DNA of 64,000 nucleotides from Margaritispora aquatica (taxonomy: Eukaryota > Ascomycota > Leotiomycetes > Helotiales > Discinellaceae): contig VJWN01000011.1 in the NCBI GenBank assembly GCA_007644065.1, forward strand, positions 1,288,599 through 1,352,598, written 5' to 3'. Made by a program: the position numbers and the translations under genes. Shown piece after piece: positions 38,144 through 48,845 of this stretch. How positions within the stretch are numbered: the stretch's first letter is position 1; the number at the start of each line of letters is the position of its first letter. A model generated the notes under the pieces. It was not told the origin of the DNA and made no database searches. It saw only the letters and a list, made by a program, of their open reading frames with translations.

Positions 38144-38494
38144 AAGATGATGTCGCCGATAACAATCTTGGTGGTACTGCCTCAACACAGCTTTAGGGAT
38201 TGAGTTTGGGCATGGTAGGTGAAGTAAACGCGGCTCAGGCTCGAGGCAAGCGAGATCGATGTAATTTCTAGATTTTAGGAAACAAGCGAGAATTTCAAGC
38301 TGTTGATTTAATTAACTTTTAATCTTCTGATCTATGATTAAGTTGAAATTGTTATGACCTGAGAGAACGATGACATTAGCTTTATTTGCTCGCAATCTCA
38401 CACAAATTTGAATTTCACTGCACATCCTTAAAACGTCCAATGACAACAGCCTTCCACCAGATTGCCTTCAAGTCTGCCTACCGATCGATTCCAT
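38144..38494. other. Convergent gap
   Basis: About 350 bp between the caspase-like gene and the 3' end of the secreted protein gene. Nothing recognised. Confidence 0.55.
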
Positions 38495-38538
38495 TCAACA
38501 ATTAAACGGCACCCTAAAGAGATCAATCATCTTCCCCG

Positions 38539-39765
38539 TCACAGAATCAACAACCTCTTCATGCCTCCCCAACCCCGCATTCCTGCCCGGATCCTCCCTA
38601 ATGACTTGTCCCGCAATCCACGCATACGCCTCTTCGCCCACACCACCTTTGACCCTAAACGAACCCCGTTATACTTGACCTCCATCGTCGATATCACCAT
38701 ATCAACCTTCAAATTCGTGGTATGTGGCAGTTGCGAATTGAAATTCCAGCCCTCGTCGCGCTCGACGGCCTCGCTGCGGATGTTGTAGTCCTGCCCGATT
38801 AGTACGCAGTTGTGGTCGAATATCATGCCAACCCCGATGCGGGCGGTGAGAGAACTGTTCCATGCGGTACTGGTGTAGTAGGTTAGGATGCAGAGATTTA
38901 GGTCGGCGGGGCGGGGGATGCAGACGTGGAGTCTGAGGCGGTCGTTGTTTTCGGTTACATATTCGATGGTTCCGGGGTTGTGTACGAGGACGGGAGTGGG
39001 TGGGATGTGCGTGGATATTGGGGGAGGTGCTGATATGGACGTGCCGAAGAGGTCGAGTGTTGGCAATGCTGAGGTAGACCACGATGGCGGGTTGGTCGAA
39101 GTGACTATGTTGGTGTTCTTTATTGTAGAAGTGGATAATGGAGAAGTACTTGTTGAAATGATCGTCGCAGAGGTTTGAGTAGATTGAGTGGTTTCTGGAT
39201 CCTCTGAAAGAAGGACAGCGGTAATGGATGGTAGCGCCGTGGGATGTGTGGAAATCACAAGTGAATTGGCTGCCGTTAACTCTGCAATTACATCTGACAA
39301 TACAGCACTGGCTGGAGAGGCGATATCGAGGTTGGCATTCAGTAAAGTTGGCTCAGGTTGAGATGTTACATATGGAGTGGGTGTTGATTGAAGTTGTTTA
39401 AAATCTATGAGAGTCGAGCTGGTTGTAGTCACTTCTGCGGTATCAACCGATTTCCATCCGTTAGAGACATCTGAACTCGTGGTTGGTATAGTCGCAAACT
39501 TCGTAACTGTCTTAACAAAGGTCGTCAGTAGAACTGATGGCATTGATTTTCGAGTATTTGTAGCTGATAGATTGGCAGTAGCTGTAGATATATTGTAATT
39601 TGTTTCTAGATCGCTATTACCTCCGTTGGAAGAATAAGCTTGATCTTCGTGGAGAGGACGATGTGAACGCTTGTGTCGAGAAAGGTATGGTGGCTCTGCG
39701 CAAGCAAAGCTGAGTAGCGCCAACATAAGTAGTAGCACACTGGTGGTTGATAGCCTACTGCGCAT
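38539..39765 (-). CDS. Secreted Ser/Thr-rich protein of unknown function, probable frameshift near its 3' end
   Basis: The open frame gives 408 aa from the ATG at 39765. That ATG directly precedes a signal peptide (LSTTSVLLLMLALLSFACA); an in-frame ATG at 39816 adds 17 residues. Residues ~25-260 are Ser/Thr/Pro-rich, as in cell-wall or glycosylated stalks. A globular domain follows (GTIEYVTENNDRLRLHVCIP … VGMIFDHNCVLIGQDYN … MEVKYNG). After about 38,670 the frame turns into an Arg/Trp/Gly-rich run that looks unnatural. The -1 frame there reads smoothly (VKGGVGEEAYAWIAGQVIRE … KMIDLFRVPFNC) to a stop at 38495-38497. A missing G in the GGGG run would reconnect them. I do not recognise the family. 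Confidence 0.68.
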   Translation of the reverse strand: MRSRLSTTSVLLLMLALLSFACAEPPYLSRHKRSHRPLHEDQAYSSNGGNSDLETNYNISTATANLSATNTRKSMPSVLLTTFVKTVTKFATIPTTSSDVSNGWKSVDTAEVTTTSSTLIDFKQLQSTPTPYVTSQPEPTLLNANLDIASPASAVLSDVIAELTAANSLVISTHPTALPSITAVLLSEDPETTQSTQTSATIISTSTSPLSTSTIKNTNIVTSTNPPSWSTSALPTLDLFGTSISAPPPISTHIPPTPVLVHNPGTIEYVTENNDRLRLHVCIPRPADLNLCILTYYTSTAWNSSLTARIGVGMIFDHNCVLIGQDYNIRSEAVERDEGWNFNSQLPHTTNLKVDMVISTMEVKYNGVRLGSKVVWAKRRMRGLRDKSLGRIRAGMRGWGGMKRLLIL

Positions 39766-40520
39766 AGTGGGGAGATTTGCGTTATTTGTTGCTTTTGATA
39801 TGTAAATATTTAGCAAGCGAATTTTGAACTTGAACCCAGGAATACGTCGTAAAAGATGCTGGTGAAGCCTTCTATCAACTCATACGTCGCCAGCATACAC
39901 GTAAGAATAATCTCTGACAGCATCATGGATGGTGGATGGGGAATTATGACACGAAAAAGAATTTAATGATTGAGGTATATGGTTCTATAAGGTGGATGAT
40001 TTAACAAGTTGTGAGGCATCATGATTAAAGGCGATGATGGTAAAGCCCCAATCAGAATGAAATATGGTAAATTTAATGCAACTAGAAGGTTCCAACTGAA
40101 TAAATTCATTACATAAATCAAAATATCACGTTACGATCATAAGTGCCCATTTATAATCTGTTCAACCATTCAATCCTGTTTATCTGATTCGCCTCAACCC
40201 CTATTTTAAGCGAGGTTGACAAGTCTTTCACTTGCATTCAGGATTTGCTAAAAATAAATTCGCCAACGAAGCACAAAGAAAACTATCAAGTCAGATTTAA
40301 AAGCTGTATAAAACAGGAAAGGGGGGTGGATCGTGATGAGGTCCCTACATCGACCCATTGAGTCATGCAAAAGCACGGAATGCCTAAAGTTAAGTCAATG
40401 AATAAACACGATGAACAAAGCCTCAATCTACTACAATTGATTCACAGTCCCACTCAACCTCGCGAACATGCAATTTTTTTTTCACAATATCCTTAGAAGC
40501 AGCTAGGCTTACAAAGCCCA
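39766..40520. other. Intergenic, no gene seen
   Basis: 755 bp forming the divergent space between the secreted protein (-) and the next caspase-like gene (+). AT-rich, without recognised elements. Confidence 0.55.
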
Positions 40521-41171
40521 ATGGTATTCGAACGACTTCAAGCACTTGCCACATGTTGCTGCTATCGAAAACTCAACAACCCCGATCTCACCAATCAACT
40601 TCACAGCGCTCTACACACCGCAATGGAAGAACCAGTTACCAAAGTCCGCATCATTCTTCTGAGCTGGGAAGAAGATCATCCTCCAGAAAAACAGCCAACA
40701 GGATCAGAATACCACAACACGCCTCATTTTCGCATCATTCCGTTTCGTATTCCAACAGACAACTCGCTCACTACTATTTTGGAATTCTCCGAAAAGATAA
40801 AAAGTAGGGTTCTGTGGGAAGTAGGGAAGATACTGGTGGTTATTTGCTACACGGGCCATGCTGTCGCTGATGATAAAGGAATTCATTCGTTGGCCTCGGT
40901 CAAGTCAACTTGGGGAAGGTTAGTGCACGCTCATAATCCTGCAAAATGACGACGAAGGATAGCTAACATTATTAGTGGGCCTGAACGATTGTTGGACTGG
41001 GGAGTTGTCGAGAATTCTCTGAAAGAGTTACCTGAAGGCTATCTGGTCTTAGGCCATTACCAAGCTTCGAGTGCAGCGGGACTCAAGGAGGCTTTTCAGC
41101 GGGCGAAGGATCTTAACCATGTAGAGGCAGCAAAGGGATTAATTTGCATCGGTGCTGTGGTTTCGGTATAG
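40521..41171 (+). CDS. Short, degenerate caspase-fold protein (Cys lost, C-terminus missing)
   Basis: Two exons (40521-40918, 40976-41171), 197 aa. The first strand (VRIILLSWEED) and the His-type motif (ILVVICYTGHA) are readable. The segment where active members have DTCYAG reads LVLGHYQASSAAG, so the nucleophile is gone. Translation stops soon after (GLICIGAVVSV), where active members have ELLAACGF and another ~100 residues. The phase-2 intron sits between the motifs, as in the other three. A second in-frame ATG at 40623 would remove a Cys-rich leader (CCCYRK). It may be a truncated but expressed pseudoprotease or a gene in decay; no internal stop is seen. Confidence 0.65.
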
Positions 41172-41585
41172 TTTATTGAGCATGGATAAACATTTCTTTG
41201 AATTCATTCTTAGCAACCGAAAATCATTGTTGACTATTAGTGACTTCGCAAATCCATAGTTGTTATATGATACAATCTATGGGTTTCATTTTGGATCTAG
41301 TCCCAGTAGTTGGAAGTTTGTGATACCATGTCCATAGTACATGTATTCTCATTCTATTCACAACCTATGATGCTTAAGTTGTGACTGTTGAGGTATCACG
41401 AAGAAAAGATTCACGTAGCTATGAATGGTGTGAATCGCGACGTTGATCTGACTTTTGAAAGTTGGGTTATTCACTATGTATCTTTATGATCTTGATTCTA
41501 GAACTTCCTGACACTAATCTACAGAGAACACTATATATGACCTGATTTGCCTCTATCTATCTTAGAGTACCATAAAACAATCAAC
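41172..41585. other. Intergenic, no gene seen
   Basis: 414 bp upstream of the amidinotransferase gene, with ordinary composition. Confidence 0.55.
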
Positions 41586-42703
41586 ATGCCTACCAACGCT
41601 ATCACCGAGCTCAAAGATCACCGCAAATTCCTTCAAAAAATCGAGTTAGCAACATGGAGCGAAGACGAATGTTCGCCATTGAAAGAAGTCATTGTCAGTC
41701 GAGCTGAGCACTCCTTCTTTCCGTCAGAGCCTCACCATCACATGAACGCTATCATGCCAGCGGAGCATGTGCATCAATTCCGCACCAATAACCCATTCCC
41801 GCCTAAAATTGTGGAACAAGCACAGAAAGAATTAGGCGGACTTGCCTCTCTCCTAGAAGAACGCGGCATCAAAGTACACCGCCCAACACTGGTTGACTGG
41901 GGAAAGGAGGGAGGATATACAGGGTCAATGCCAAGAGATGCCTTGCTCGTGGAAGGTAATACGATCATCGAGTCTTGCTACGCTTGGAAGTGTCAATGTA
42001 ACGAAGTCGAGCTCGCCTATGGCGATATCCTCAGGAAGTTGGAAGAGCGCAGTAATTGCAAGATCATCAGAGCACCAGTTCCAAGTGACGAAATTGATCT
42101 GTTTGACGTCGCCGAAGATGCAAAGTGGCAGATCAACGACTCTCGACCTGCTTTCGATGCCGCTGACTTCATTCGGTGCGGAAAATTCTTGGTAGGACAG
42201 CTATCGCACGTCACAAACCTCAGCGGTATCCAGTATGTCCGAGATCACTTGCCAGAAGGCTATGAGCTCGTGCTGCCGAAATTTGATTGTCCTGCTGCGA
42301 TGCATATCGATGCGACATTCATCCCGCTCCGACCTGGGTTAGCTATTTACAACAAGCTGTATGTTACCGAAGAAGATCTGAGACTTCACAGTCAGCTGGA
42401 GAATTGGCAATTAGTCTCTATTGGTAAGGAGCCAGCGACTTGCAATGGCCACCTCTCTTCATGACGAGTCCCGAGATCCGAATGAATACGCTGAGTTTAA
42501 ATGAGAATACAGTGTTGGTGGAGAAAGATGATCTGGAGATGGTGAAGCTCTTTCATGGTCTTGGATTGGGGGTCATTACCCTGCCGTTCAAGCATGTACA
42601 CTGCCTGGGAGGGTCTTTCCATTGTGCCACGGTTGACATCAAGCGTGGCATATCCGGGATCAGTTCCAGAGTTGAGAGAGTGAGTGGGAAGAATGATGAA
42701 TGA
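41586..42703 (+). CDS. Glycine amidinotransferase-like enzyme split by an apparent frameshift
   Basis: The first frame runs from the ATG at 41586 to 42464. It carries AGAT-family text: CSPLKEVIVSRAEHSFFP, GSMPRDALLVEGNTIIESCY, DEIDLFDVAEDAKWQ and the His motif MHIDATFIPLRPGLAIYN. The family's last third is in another frame (open 42428-42703): SPEIRMNTLSLNENTVLVE and the catalytic-Cys motif LGGSFHCATVD. Family members need both parts in one chain. The shift lies between about 42428 and 42464, and one extra base there would join them. A GTAAGG donor at 42424 with an acceptor ending at 42512 would restore frame but delete the conserved MNTLSL segment. The enzyme moves an amidino group from arginine to an amine. 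Pseudogene, sequence error and unusual splicing all remain possible. Confidence 0.72.
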
Positions 42704-43525
42704 TATTCGCGAGCATGGGGGTTTGTCTGTAGGAATCAGGTGTAGTGCTGGCTGCAAAACGTCTCTGGACTTAGCAAATGATAATATAACATTAAAAGCC
42801 TTGGGTGACTGGGTGTCTTGTTGCTTTGTGAGATTCTATATAAGTTTGAGCAAGAGATATACCTAGTGCTTTAAGGTTGGTAGGTTGGGACGGACAAAAA
42901 CACAAGAGCTGGCCAAGAACACCATCTGACGAATCAATCGGTGAAGAATCTCGGCTTGCCACGAGGAAGTGAGGTTTGCCTCGAGACACTGAATATGACA
43001 ACACCGGGTCTGTCTTAATTGAAAGTTATTTTCAACAGGTAAATAAATAAATATAATATATCCCATCCACATGCCTTCTTACAAAAAAACCGTTATTGGT
43101 ATATGGCTATCAGCTATTTTCTGATCCAGTCCAAGCACGGTAAGATAGCTAAGTGTTTATACTAAAGGCAAGCGACTTACGTCCCGCTCTCCAAGATCAA
43201 ACGTTCCCGTTGTCTTAGATAGCATAGGTCTATATTCTTGTAAGCTCAAGAAGTTTGTGTCACAAACAGCTTGTCCCTCCAAATGTAAGCAAAAGGGGCT
43301 ACAACAAGACAAACCTACAATAGTCGCTCGGCTATCTAAGCTATCAGCCTCGCTTAAAAAGAGGGGCAAATACACCCCACTTTCGACAAATCAAGGATCC
43401 CATGAAATCAGATCAGATAAAGTGGCTTGGCATGCAGTCCATACTTTATTTCTTCCTCTCGCGTACATTGGGGCTTGTCTCTTCTTCTCTTTTGTTTTGG
43501 TGTTTGTGATGATATATCTTTGAGT
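42704..43525. other. Intergenic, no gene seen
   Basis: About 820 bp. A short plus-strand frame near 43257-43523 has no recognisable content. Presumed promoter of the TAP-like gene. Confidence 0.55.
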
Positions 43526-45732
43526 ATGGGAATATCGATGAAAGAGTATTCGCCGCCGAATGGAGAGACGAGGAAGACGGGTGCGAGTAGGTCATTGAAG
43601 GTGGGAGCTTTGCTTGGAGCTCTTGGATTTGTCTTTTTGGTGCAGAATTTTGGTGGTGAATTATCATCAGTAGGCTGGGCGAAAACTCAGGTGGGAGTTC
43701 TAAAGTCATCTGAAATTGATACGAAAGGTTGGCGATGGAAAGACGTAAGTCTTGAGACAAACCTCCTAGGATCAAGTGCAACGACTAACTTCAAATAGGT
43801 TATACCATCTGAAAATCTCGAATGGCACCGTTGCCATAATGATGTCTATGACTGCGCGAGACTCGATGTATGACATGCCTCCATTGAGAAATTCTAGCCT
43901 TCGATATGCTTACCCATATCATAGGTTCCGCTCGACTGGCTCAACGAGTCTGATTTGCGGAAAGCGACACTTGCAATCATCAGATTAAATGCCACCGACC
44001 GCACTGACTACAAAGGACCAGTATTCATCAATCCAGGTAAGTTACTGTAAGTTCTGCGTGCTGAGGGACTTTTCCTGACTCCAAACAGGTGGACCAGGTG
44101 GCTCAGGAATCTGGCACGTCAAGCAGCTCGGCCAGTACTACCAAGCCGTAGTCGGCAAGAACCACGTAAGTCGCACCTTTCGCCTGCTTAATACTCTCTA
44201 AAACAACCAGGACATCATATCCTTTGATCCCCGCGGAATAGGCGAGACGCTCCCCTCCATCAGCTGCTGGAACTCGAGCACAACTCAAAAACTCTGGTCA
44301 CTCGCCGAACCACCCGTGCTCGACGCGTATCCCGGAGCACTGTACGAAGCCTACGCGTATTACTCGGCGTTTTCGCAGCAATGCCGCCCGCAAGTCGAGG
44401 GCATAGGAAGTTTTCTGACGACTGCTTCGGTAGCAAGGGATATGCTGGCGATCAGCGATAAATTGGGCGAGGAGAAGGTGAAGTTCTGGGGGTTCTCGTA
44501 TGGGACTTACATTGCAGCGACTTTTGCGGCGCTATTTCCGGATAGAGTTGGTAGAATGGTGAGCGATGGTATGTGCTCGCTTCCATGAATTTGATCAAAT
44601 TTGGGGACGAGCCATTGATTGATGATAGGAAATGCCGATGCAGTCGAGTTCACGACTGGCGTGGGAACAGCATTCGTTCGCGACACCGATGCTGTGATGG
44701 ATGGGTTCTATTTTCACTGCCATAGAGCAGGACCAGAACTCTGCGCCATGTATGATGACTCTCCAGCCAAGATCCGAGCTCGAATCGACGTAATCTTGCA
44801 GAAAATCCAAATCCACCCCATTGTTGTCCCCTCAGGATCAGCTAGCGAGCAGCCTACGATCGTCACATTCTCCAAACTCCGCAAATTGATAGCTTCGAGC
44901 CTCTACCGACCAGTCATCACATTCCCTCCGCTCGACAAAGCACTCGCTGCACTTGAAAAGGGCGACGGAGCACCATTCGCAAGATTGACATCAAGCGGGC
45001 AAGAGTTGGATTTTTGCGATGCTGGACTTGAGGATCCTTCTGCCACACTACCAGAAGCTCAAGGATCTCATGATGGCGGTCTAGCAGTACTCTGTACCGA
45101 CGCCGCGCCTTTGGAAGGAGGCGTCGAGGCGTTTGCAAAGTACTTGACTGTTCTAGAGGATATATCGAAGGTGGGAGGTGCTGCAATGGCGGAGATGGCT
45201 TTGTCCTGTGCTATGTGGCCTGTCAAGGCGAAGTGGCGATTCACTGGTAGACGAAGCTCTGAAAGGATACTCGGATACCACGACTAACAAGTGAATCAGG
45301 ACCATTCGAAGGCAACACCTCGCATCCAATACTCTTCGTCGCAAACACAGCCGACAATGTGACGCCACTGCAAAGCGCCCAGCATAATTCGCGCGGGTTT
45401 CCCGGCTCCGTGGTGTTGATCTCAGACTCATACGGTGTAAGTCTTCCCTCTATCTCTCCCACACAACTGATGCTCAAGGATGTCTAACATGATCACAGCA
45501 CACGTCACTATCGACGCCCTCGCGATGCGTATCGAGGAGAATCCGGGCCTACTTCCAAACGGGAGAGCTACCTCCACCGAACACAACTTGTCCCGCTGAT
45601 ATGCTGCCATTTGACGAGTGGGGTTTGTCAGCGTTGGCGAGCATGGATGTAGAAGAGATTGAGCTGGAGGTCGCGATGAGGAAGCTCATGATTACTTCAA
45701 TTCCGGGCCTTAATTTGGAGGTGGGATTTTGA
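43526..45732 (+). CDS. TAP-like alpha/beta hydrolase (S33-type, tripeptidyl-aminopeptidase-like), membrane-anchored
   Basis: Eight exons (43526-43744, 43799-43867, 43925-44036, 44089-44165, 44211-44568, 44629-45246, 45300-45436, 45499-45732), 607 aa, closing in frame. The N-terminus has one hydrophobic segment (GALLGALGFVFLVQNF) suggesting a signal anchor. Catalytic parts: oxyanion loop GPVFINPGGPGGSGIW, DIISFDPRGIGET, nucleophile elbow VKFWGFSYGTYIAA, acid in VANTADNVTPLQSA and His in SDSYGHTSLST. The last three lie in the TAP-C-type C-terminal part. Cys pairs and Asn-X-Ser/Thr sites are consistent with a secretory-pathway protein. Such enzymes are often annotated as peptidases; the true substrate is unknown. 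Confidence 0.88.
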
Positions 45733-46213
45733 GCAGTTGGATTTCTGTAACCACCTAAAAAAGATCGAAAGCTCGCAGTCGTTGAGGAACAGATGTTTGC
45801 TGTTAGATGATGCCTGTGGGTCAAAAAGTTCTCATGGATTGTGAAGGTGGAAACAAGAAACGCGTAAATGGACCAAAAGAAAAGCAGTCTGAGATACGTT
45901 ACATAGTTTAATGGCGTAGAATATTTAGCCATTGATCTACTTCTCGCTTGATCAACAACGTTTGTAAGATCTCACCTCGGCTCAAAAATTTCAGGTTTCC
46001 TCTTACCAACCCCTCCCGTGTAGCAGTCTCTATCTGTATCCTTAGCAAAGCAGAGCAAAGCAGAGCAAAGCAGAGCAAAGCAGAGCAAAGCAGAGCAAAG
46101 CAGAGCAAAGCAGAGCAAAGCAGAGCAAAGCAGAGCAGAGCACGTGGCCAAAAATGTTTGAGTAATCATTACAGAGCTCAAATCATTAAACATTAGAGCA
46201 AACTATTTACATC
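45733..46213. other. Convergent gap with a decamer tandem repeat
   Basis: About 480 bp between two 3' ends. No gene; the decamer array is listed separately. Confidence 0.6.
46045..46134. repeat. Nine perfect tandem copies of GCAAAGCAGA
   Basis: Nine exact 10-nt units, with one degenerate unit following. The absence of any substitution suggests recent expansion or slippage. It is not a CRISPR (no spacers). Confidence 0.9.
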
Positions 46214-47719
46214 TCAAAACAACCATAATAATTCTATAACACGATCCATTTCCCCATCATCTTTCGCAAACTCAATATAAGTCTGTCTCATGCCCTTTCC
46301 ACTCTCATCGAGAACAGTCTCTACCATCTTCAACTGTCTTTTTAAATCTCCAGCAGTTGGATCCCTCAGAGGTCCGATATGGTGCAGAGCCTCATGGGTG
46401 TCAGTAGTCCAGGTCCGCTCAACTTTCTGCAGATCCACCCCTTCACCTTCTTCAATACCATCCTCGCCTTTAATGCCATTGAGATACTCCTGAATTGAGA
46501 AGCCATTGGAGAGCACAATATTATCATTAAACTGCCAACGCTGCAGTATACACTCATTCCCACAAGCCTTTGAGACGTTGGCTATGGCTGGTACATTCAC
46601 ATGAAACCATGTCTTCCAATGATGAATGGTAAGCATCTGACGTCCAGACTCGAAGTATCCTGATACCTCCCCACGGGTATCCATCTGATTTAGTCCCAGG
46701 TCCCAAGTAGGTCGAACCTTGGAGTTGCTGTTGAGGCATTCGTTGACAATTTGATCTCCTTCACCAAAGGGCGCTTTGAGACATCGAGCGAAAACCGTCG
46801 GTTCGAGTAGTGACTCGGCTAGAGGAATGGATACGAAGATGCCACCGCCTCCGAAAGGAATCAGTCCAAAGCTCTGGATCTGGTGTATGTTGTCTGAAAT
46901 TGCGGCAACCATCACTTCTTGGGTGTGATCGTAGTGCTTCTCAAAGTGGGCAATCAGGCCAGGCAAGGATGGAATGAATGTATCATCGTCCATATGCACC
47001 AACCACTTTGTGGCAGGATTGCGATTTTCGTAAAGAGATTTGAGAGTGCTGAAGTAGCGCTGCGCGAAAGACAAATCACTTTCAATGATTGTCAAGTTCA
47101 GGCCAGCATCGCGAAGTTCCTCTTCAACATCGGGATTCTTGTCAGATTTGGGTGCGAAGACGTGTAGTTGTGCATTGGTATTGTTGAGCCAATGCATAAT
47201 TTGAGGCTGAGATTCCTTGAGACGCGATGCGTCCGTTGCCATACCAAAGGACATAGTAGTAAGATTGACATCTGCAGAACGCGGCACTTGTAACGTAAGC
47301 ACCTCGAGAGATTGAAGTGTTACTGAGGTGAGATTCGTGCTATCTAGTACATCTTCTGACCCAAATAATGATTCATGGACCCGAGTCAGATCCGGTCGCT
47401 CGCCGTCGTAAAACTCTGTTCGAATAATCCGTCGGGCAAAGCTAAACTCAGCCGTTGCAACATGTTTATGTAGATGAGAGAGGTTTAAAGTTTTCAAGCC
47501 TCCCACAGAGACTGCGTCAAGGAGAGACTGTTCATATTTGGTTACCCTGTGATGAACGCCTCGTTTCGGAGAGACATTAAACAGATTTGCTGTCCATACG
47601 ATAAACAGAATTGCCACAGCGAGGAACAGGGCATTGCTACGTCTGTTGCGACGTGTGTGGCCAAAAGCAGAGAGCGCTTCTCCAAAGCTGGTTGCAGTTG
47701 GGGATCCTCCACACTCCAT
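46214..47719 (-). CDS. GT31-like (fringe-related) type II membrane glycosyltransferase
   Basis: A single exon, 501 aa. A short basic cytosolic head is followed by one signal-anchor helix (ALFLAVAILFIVWTANLF), placing the catalytic part in the Golgi lumen. The core holds KWLVHMDDDTFIPSLPGLIA with the metal-binding DDD, FGGGGIFVSIPLAESLL after it, and a C-terminal HHWKTWF segment with paired Cys (CGNECILQRW). This pattern fits fringe/GT31 and the related fungal DUF604-type proteins, which use UDP-sugars. The donor and acceptor cannot be predicted. Several Asn-X-Ser/Thr sites are present, and the gene appears intact. Confidence 0.8.
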   Translation of the reverse strand: MECGGSPTATSFGEALSAFGHTRRNRRSNALFLAVAILFIVWTANLFNVSPKRGVHHRVTKYEQSLLDAVSVGGLKTLNLSHLHKHVATAEFSFARRIIRTEFYDGERPDLTRVHESLFGSEDVLDSTNLTSVTLQSLEVLTLQVPRSADVNLTTMSFGMATDASRLKESQPQIMHWLNNTNAQLHVFAPKSDKNPDVEEELRDAGLNLTIIESDLSFAQRYFSTLKSLYENRNPATKWLVHMDDDTFIPSLPGLIAHFEKHYDHTQEVMVAAISDNIHQIQSFGLIPFGGGGIFVSIPLAESLLEPTVFARCLKAPFGEGDQIVNECLNSNSKVRPTWDLGLNQMDTRGEVSGYFESGRQMLTIHHWKTWFHVNVPAIANVSKACGNECILQRWQFNDNIVLSNGFSIQEYLNGIKGEDGIEEGEGVDLQKVERTWTTDTHEALHHIGPLRDPTAGDLKRQLKMVETVLDESGKGMRQTYIEFAKDDGEMDRVIELLWLF

Positions 47720-48845
47720 CAGATTACCTGAAATCCTATCTCTCGAGTGCTATCTCGAGCGTGGGGTTCGACGATCGAGTATGCGCGATCAGCCGAACGG
47801 AGTTTAACAATGGTTGATGCAAGGATTGAATGTGATGGAGTGGTTTAACTCGATCCTGGTCGATCCTGTTGTTGTTTGCTGTGAACCCACAACGGTCTGA
47901 CGCAGTTCTCTGACACTGGTAGGTGATCCTGCTCCCGTAATGTTATCACTTGAAATAATGGTAGTTCGGGCTGCACAACGAAGTGAGATAATCTAGATAT
48001 GAGAGCAGATCGGTCGTAGCAGTACACTTCTCTGAATTGATGAAAATATATGGAGGTATGAATCGAGACTCACCATGAAAGAAAAGGAGTCGATAGACAA
48101 ATAACAATTCTCCAATGAGATGAGATGGAAATGAGATCATTGATTGCTTTTCTGCACTGCTTTTTATGGAGAAAGCTGGGATGGTTGGTTATGTTCCACA
48201 ATTAAGCATTGAAGATCAGAGTTTTGGGCTATTTTAGGCACGCTTAGAGATGCACCGCATCAATTAGAGTTTCAGAGAACCTGGAAGAGAATTGGAAAAT
48301 GGAAAATGGAAAATGGAAAATGAAAAATGGACTCTCCGAAGGATGACAGATTCTATTGCCGCAATATTGCCTTGATGCCTCGATGCCTCGATGCCTTGTT
48401 GTTGTTGACATATCCTCAAACCTCGAACTGACATCGCTCTTTCCTCCAGTGCATCTCAGGGGTACCTCAAGGAGCTGCGAGCGCGCATCACGTGTTCTCA
48501 AGCATAGTACTGGGGTGGACTTCACCTCAACTTAGGTCACTGAGAAGGCGCATCGCTTCAAAGTCCCGTCCCTCTATTGTATCGAATATACGAGGAAACA
48601 ACTTGGAGGAGCCCCACATGCACCACAAAGCTTGGAGCTCTGACAGTTTTTGGTAAGAGCCTACAAACAATCCTGCCCAAGAATTGATATAAGTAGAACG
48701 GAGCAGAGTGACAAACGATGGGATCAGAAAGTCACAATTTATCTGCTCCAACTTGCCACAAAATAACCAGCTCTAGTTCTCCAGCCATGTATAGGAACAA
48801 AGTATCGTAGTTGTCCTTGGGAGCAAGTTCATGATTCGAGAAGAA
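47720..48845. other. Intergenic, no gene seen
   Basis: 1.1 kb. It contains GGAAAAT tandem units (48294-48329) and a GATGCCTC triplet of repeats (~48371-48395). No gene recognised. Confidence 0.55.

Noticed and set aside
42424..42512. 89-nt intron in the amidinotransferase gene
   Set aside because: It restores frame but removes the conserved MNTLSLNEN segment, so a frameshift is the better reading. Kept only as an alternative.
46045..46134. CRISPR-like direct repeats
   Set aside because: Units are contiguous decamers without spacers, and the genome is eukaryotic.
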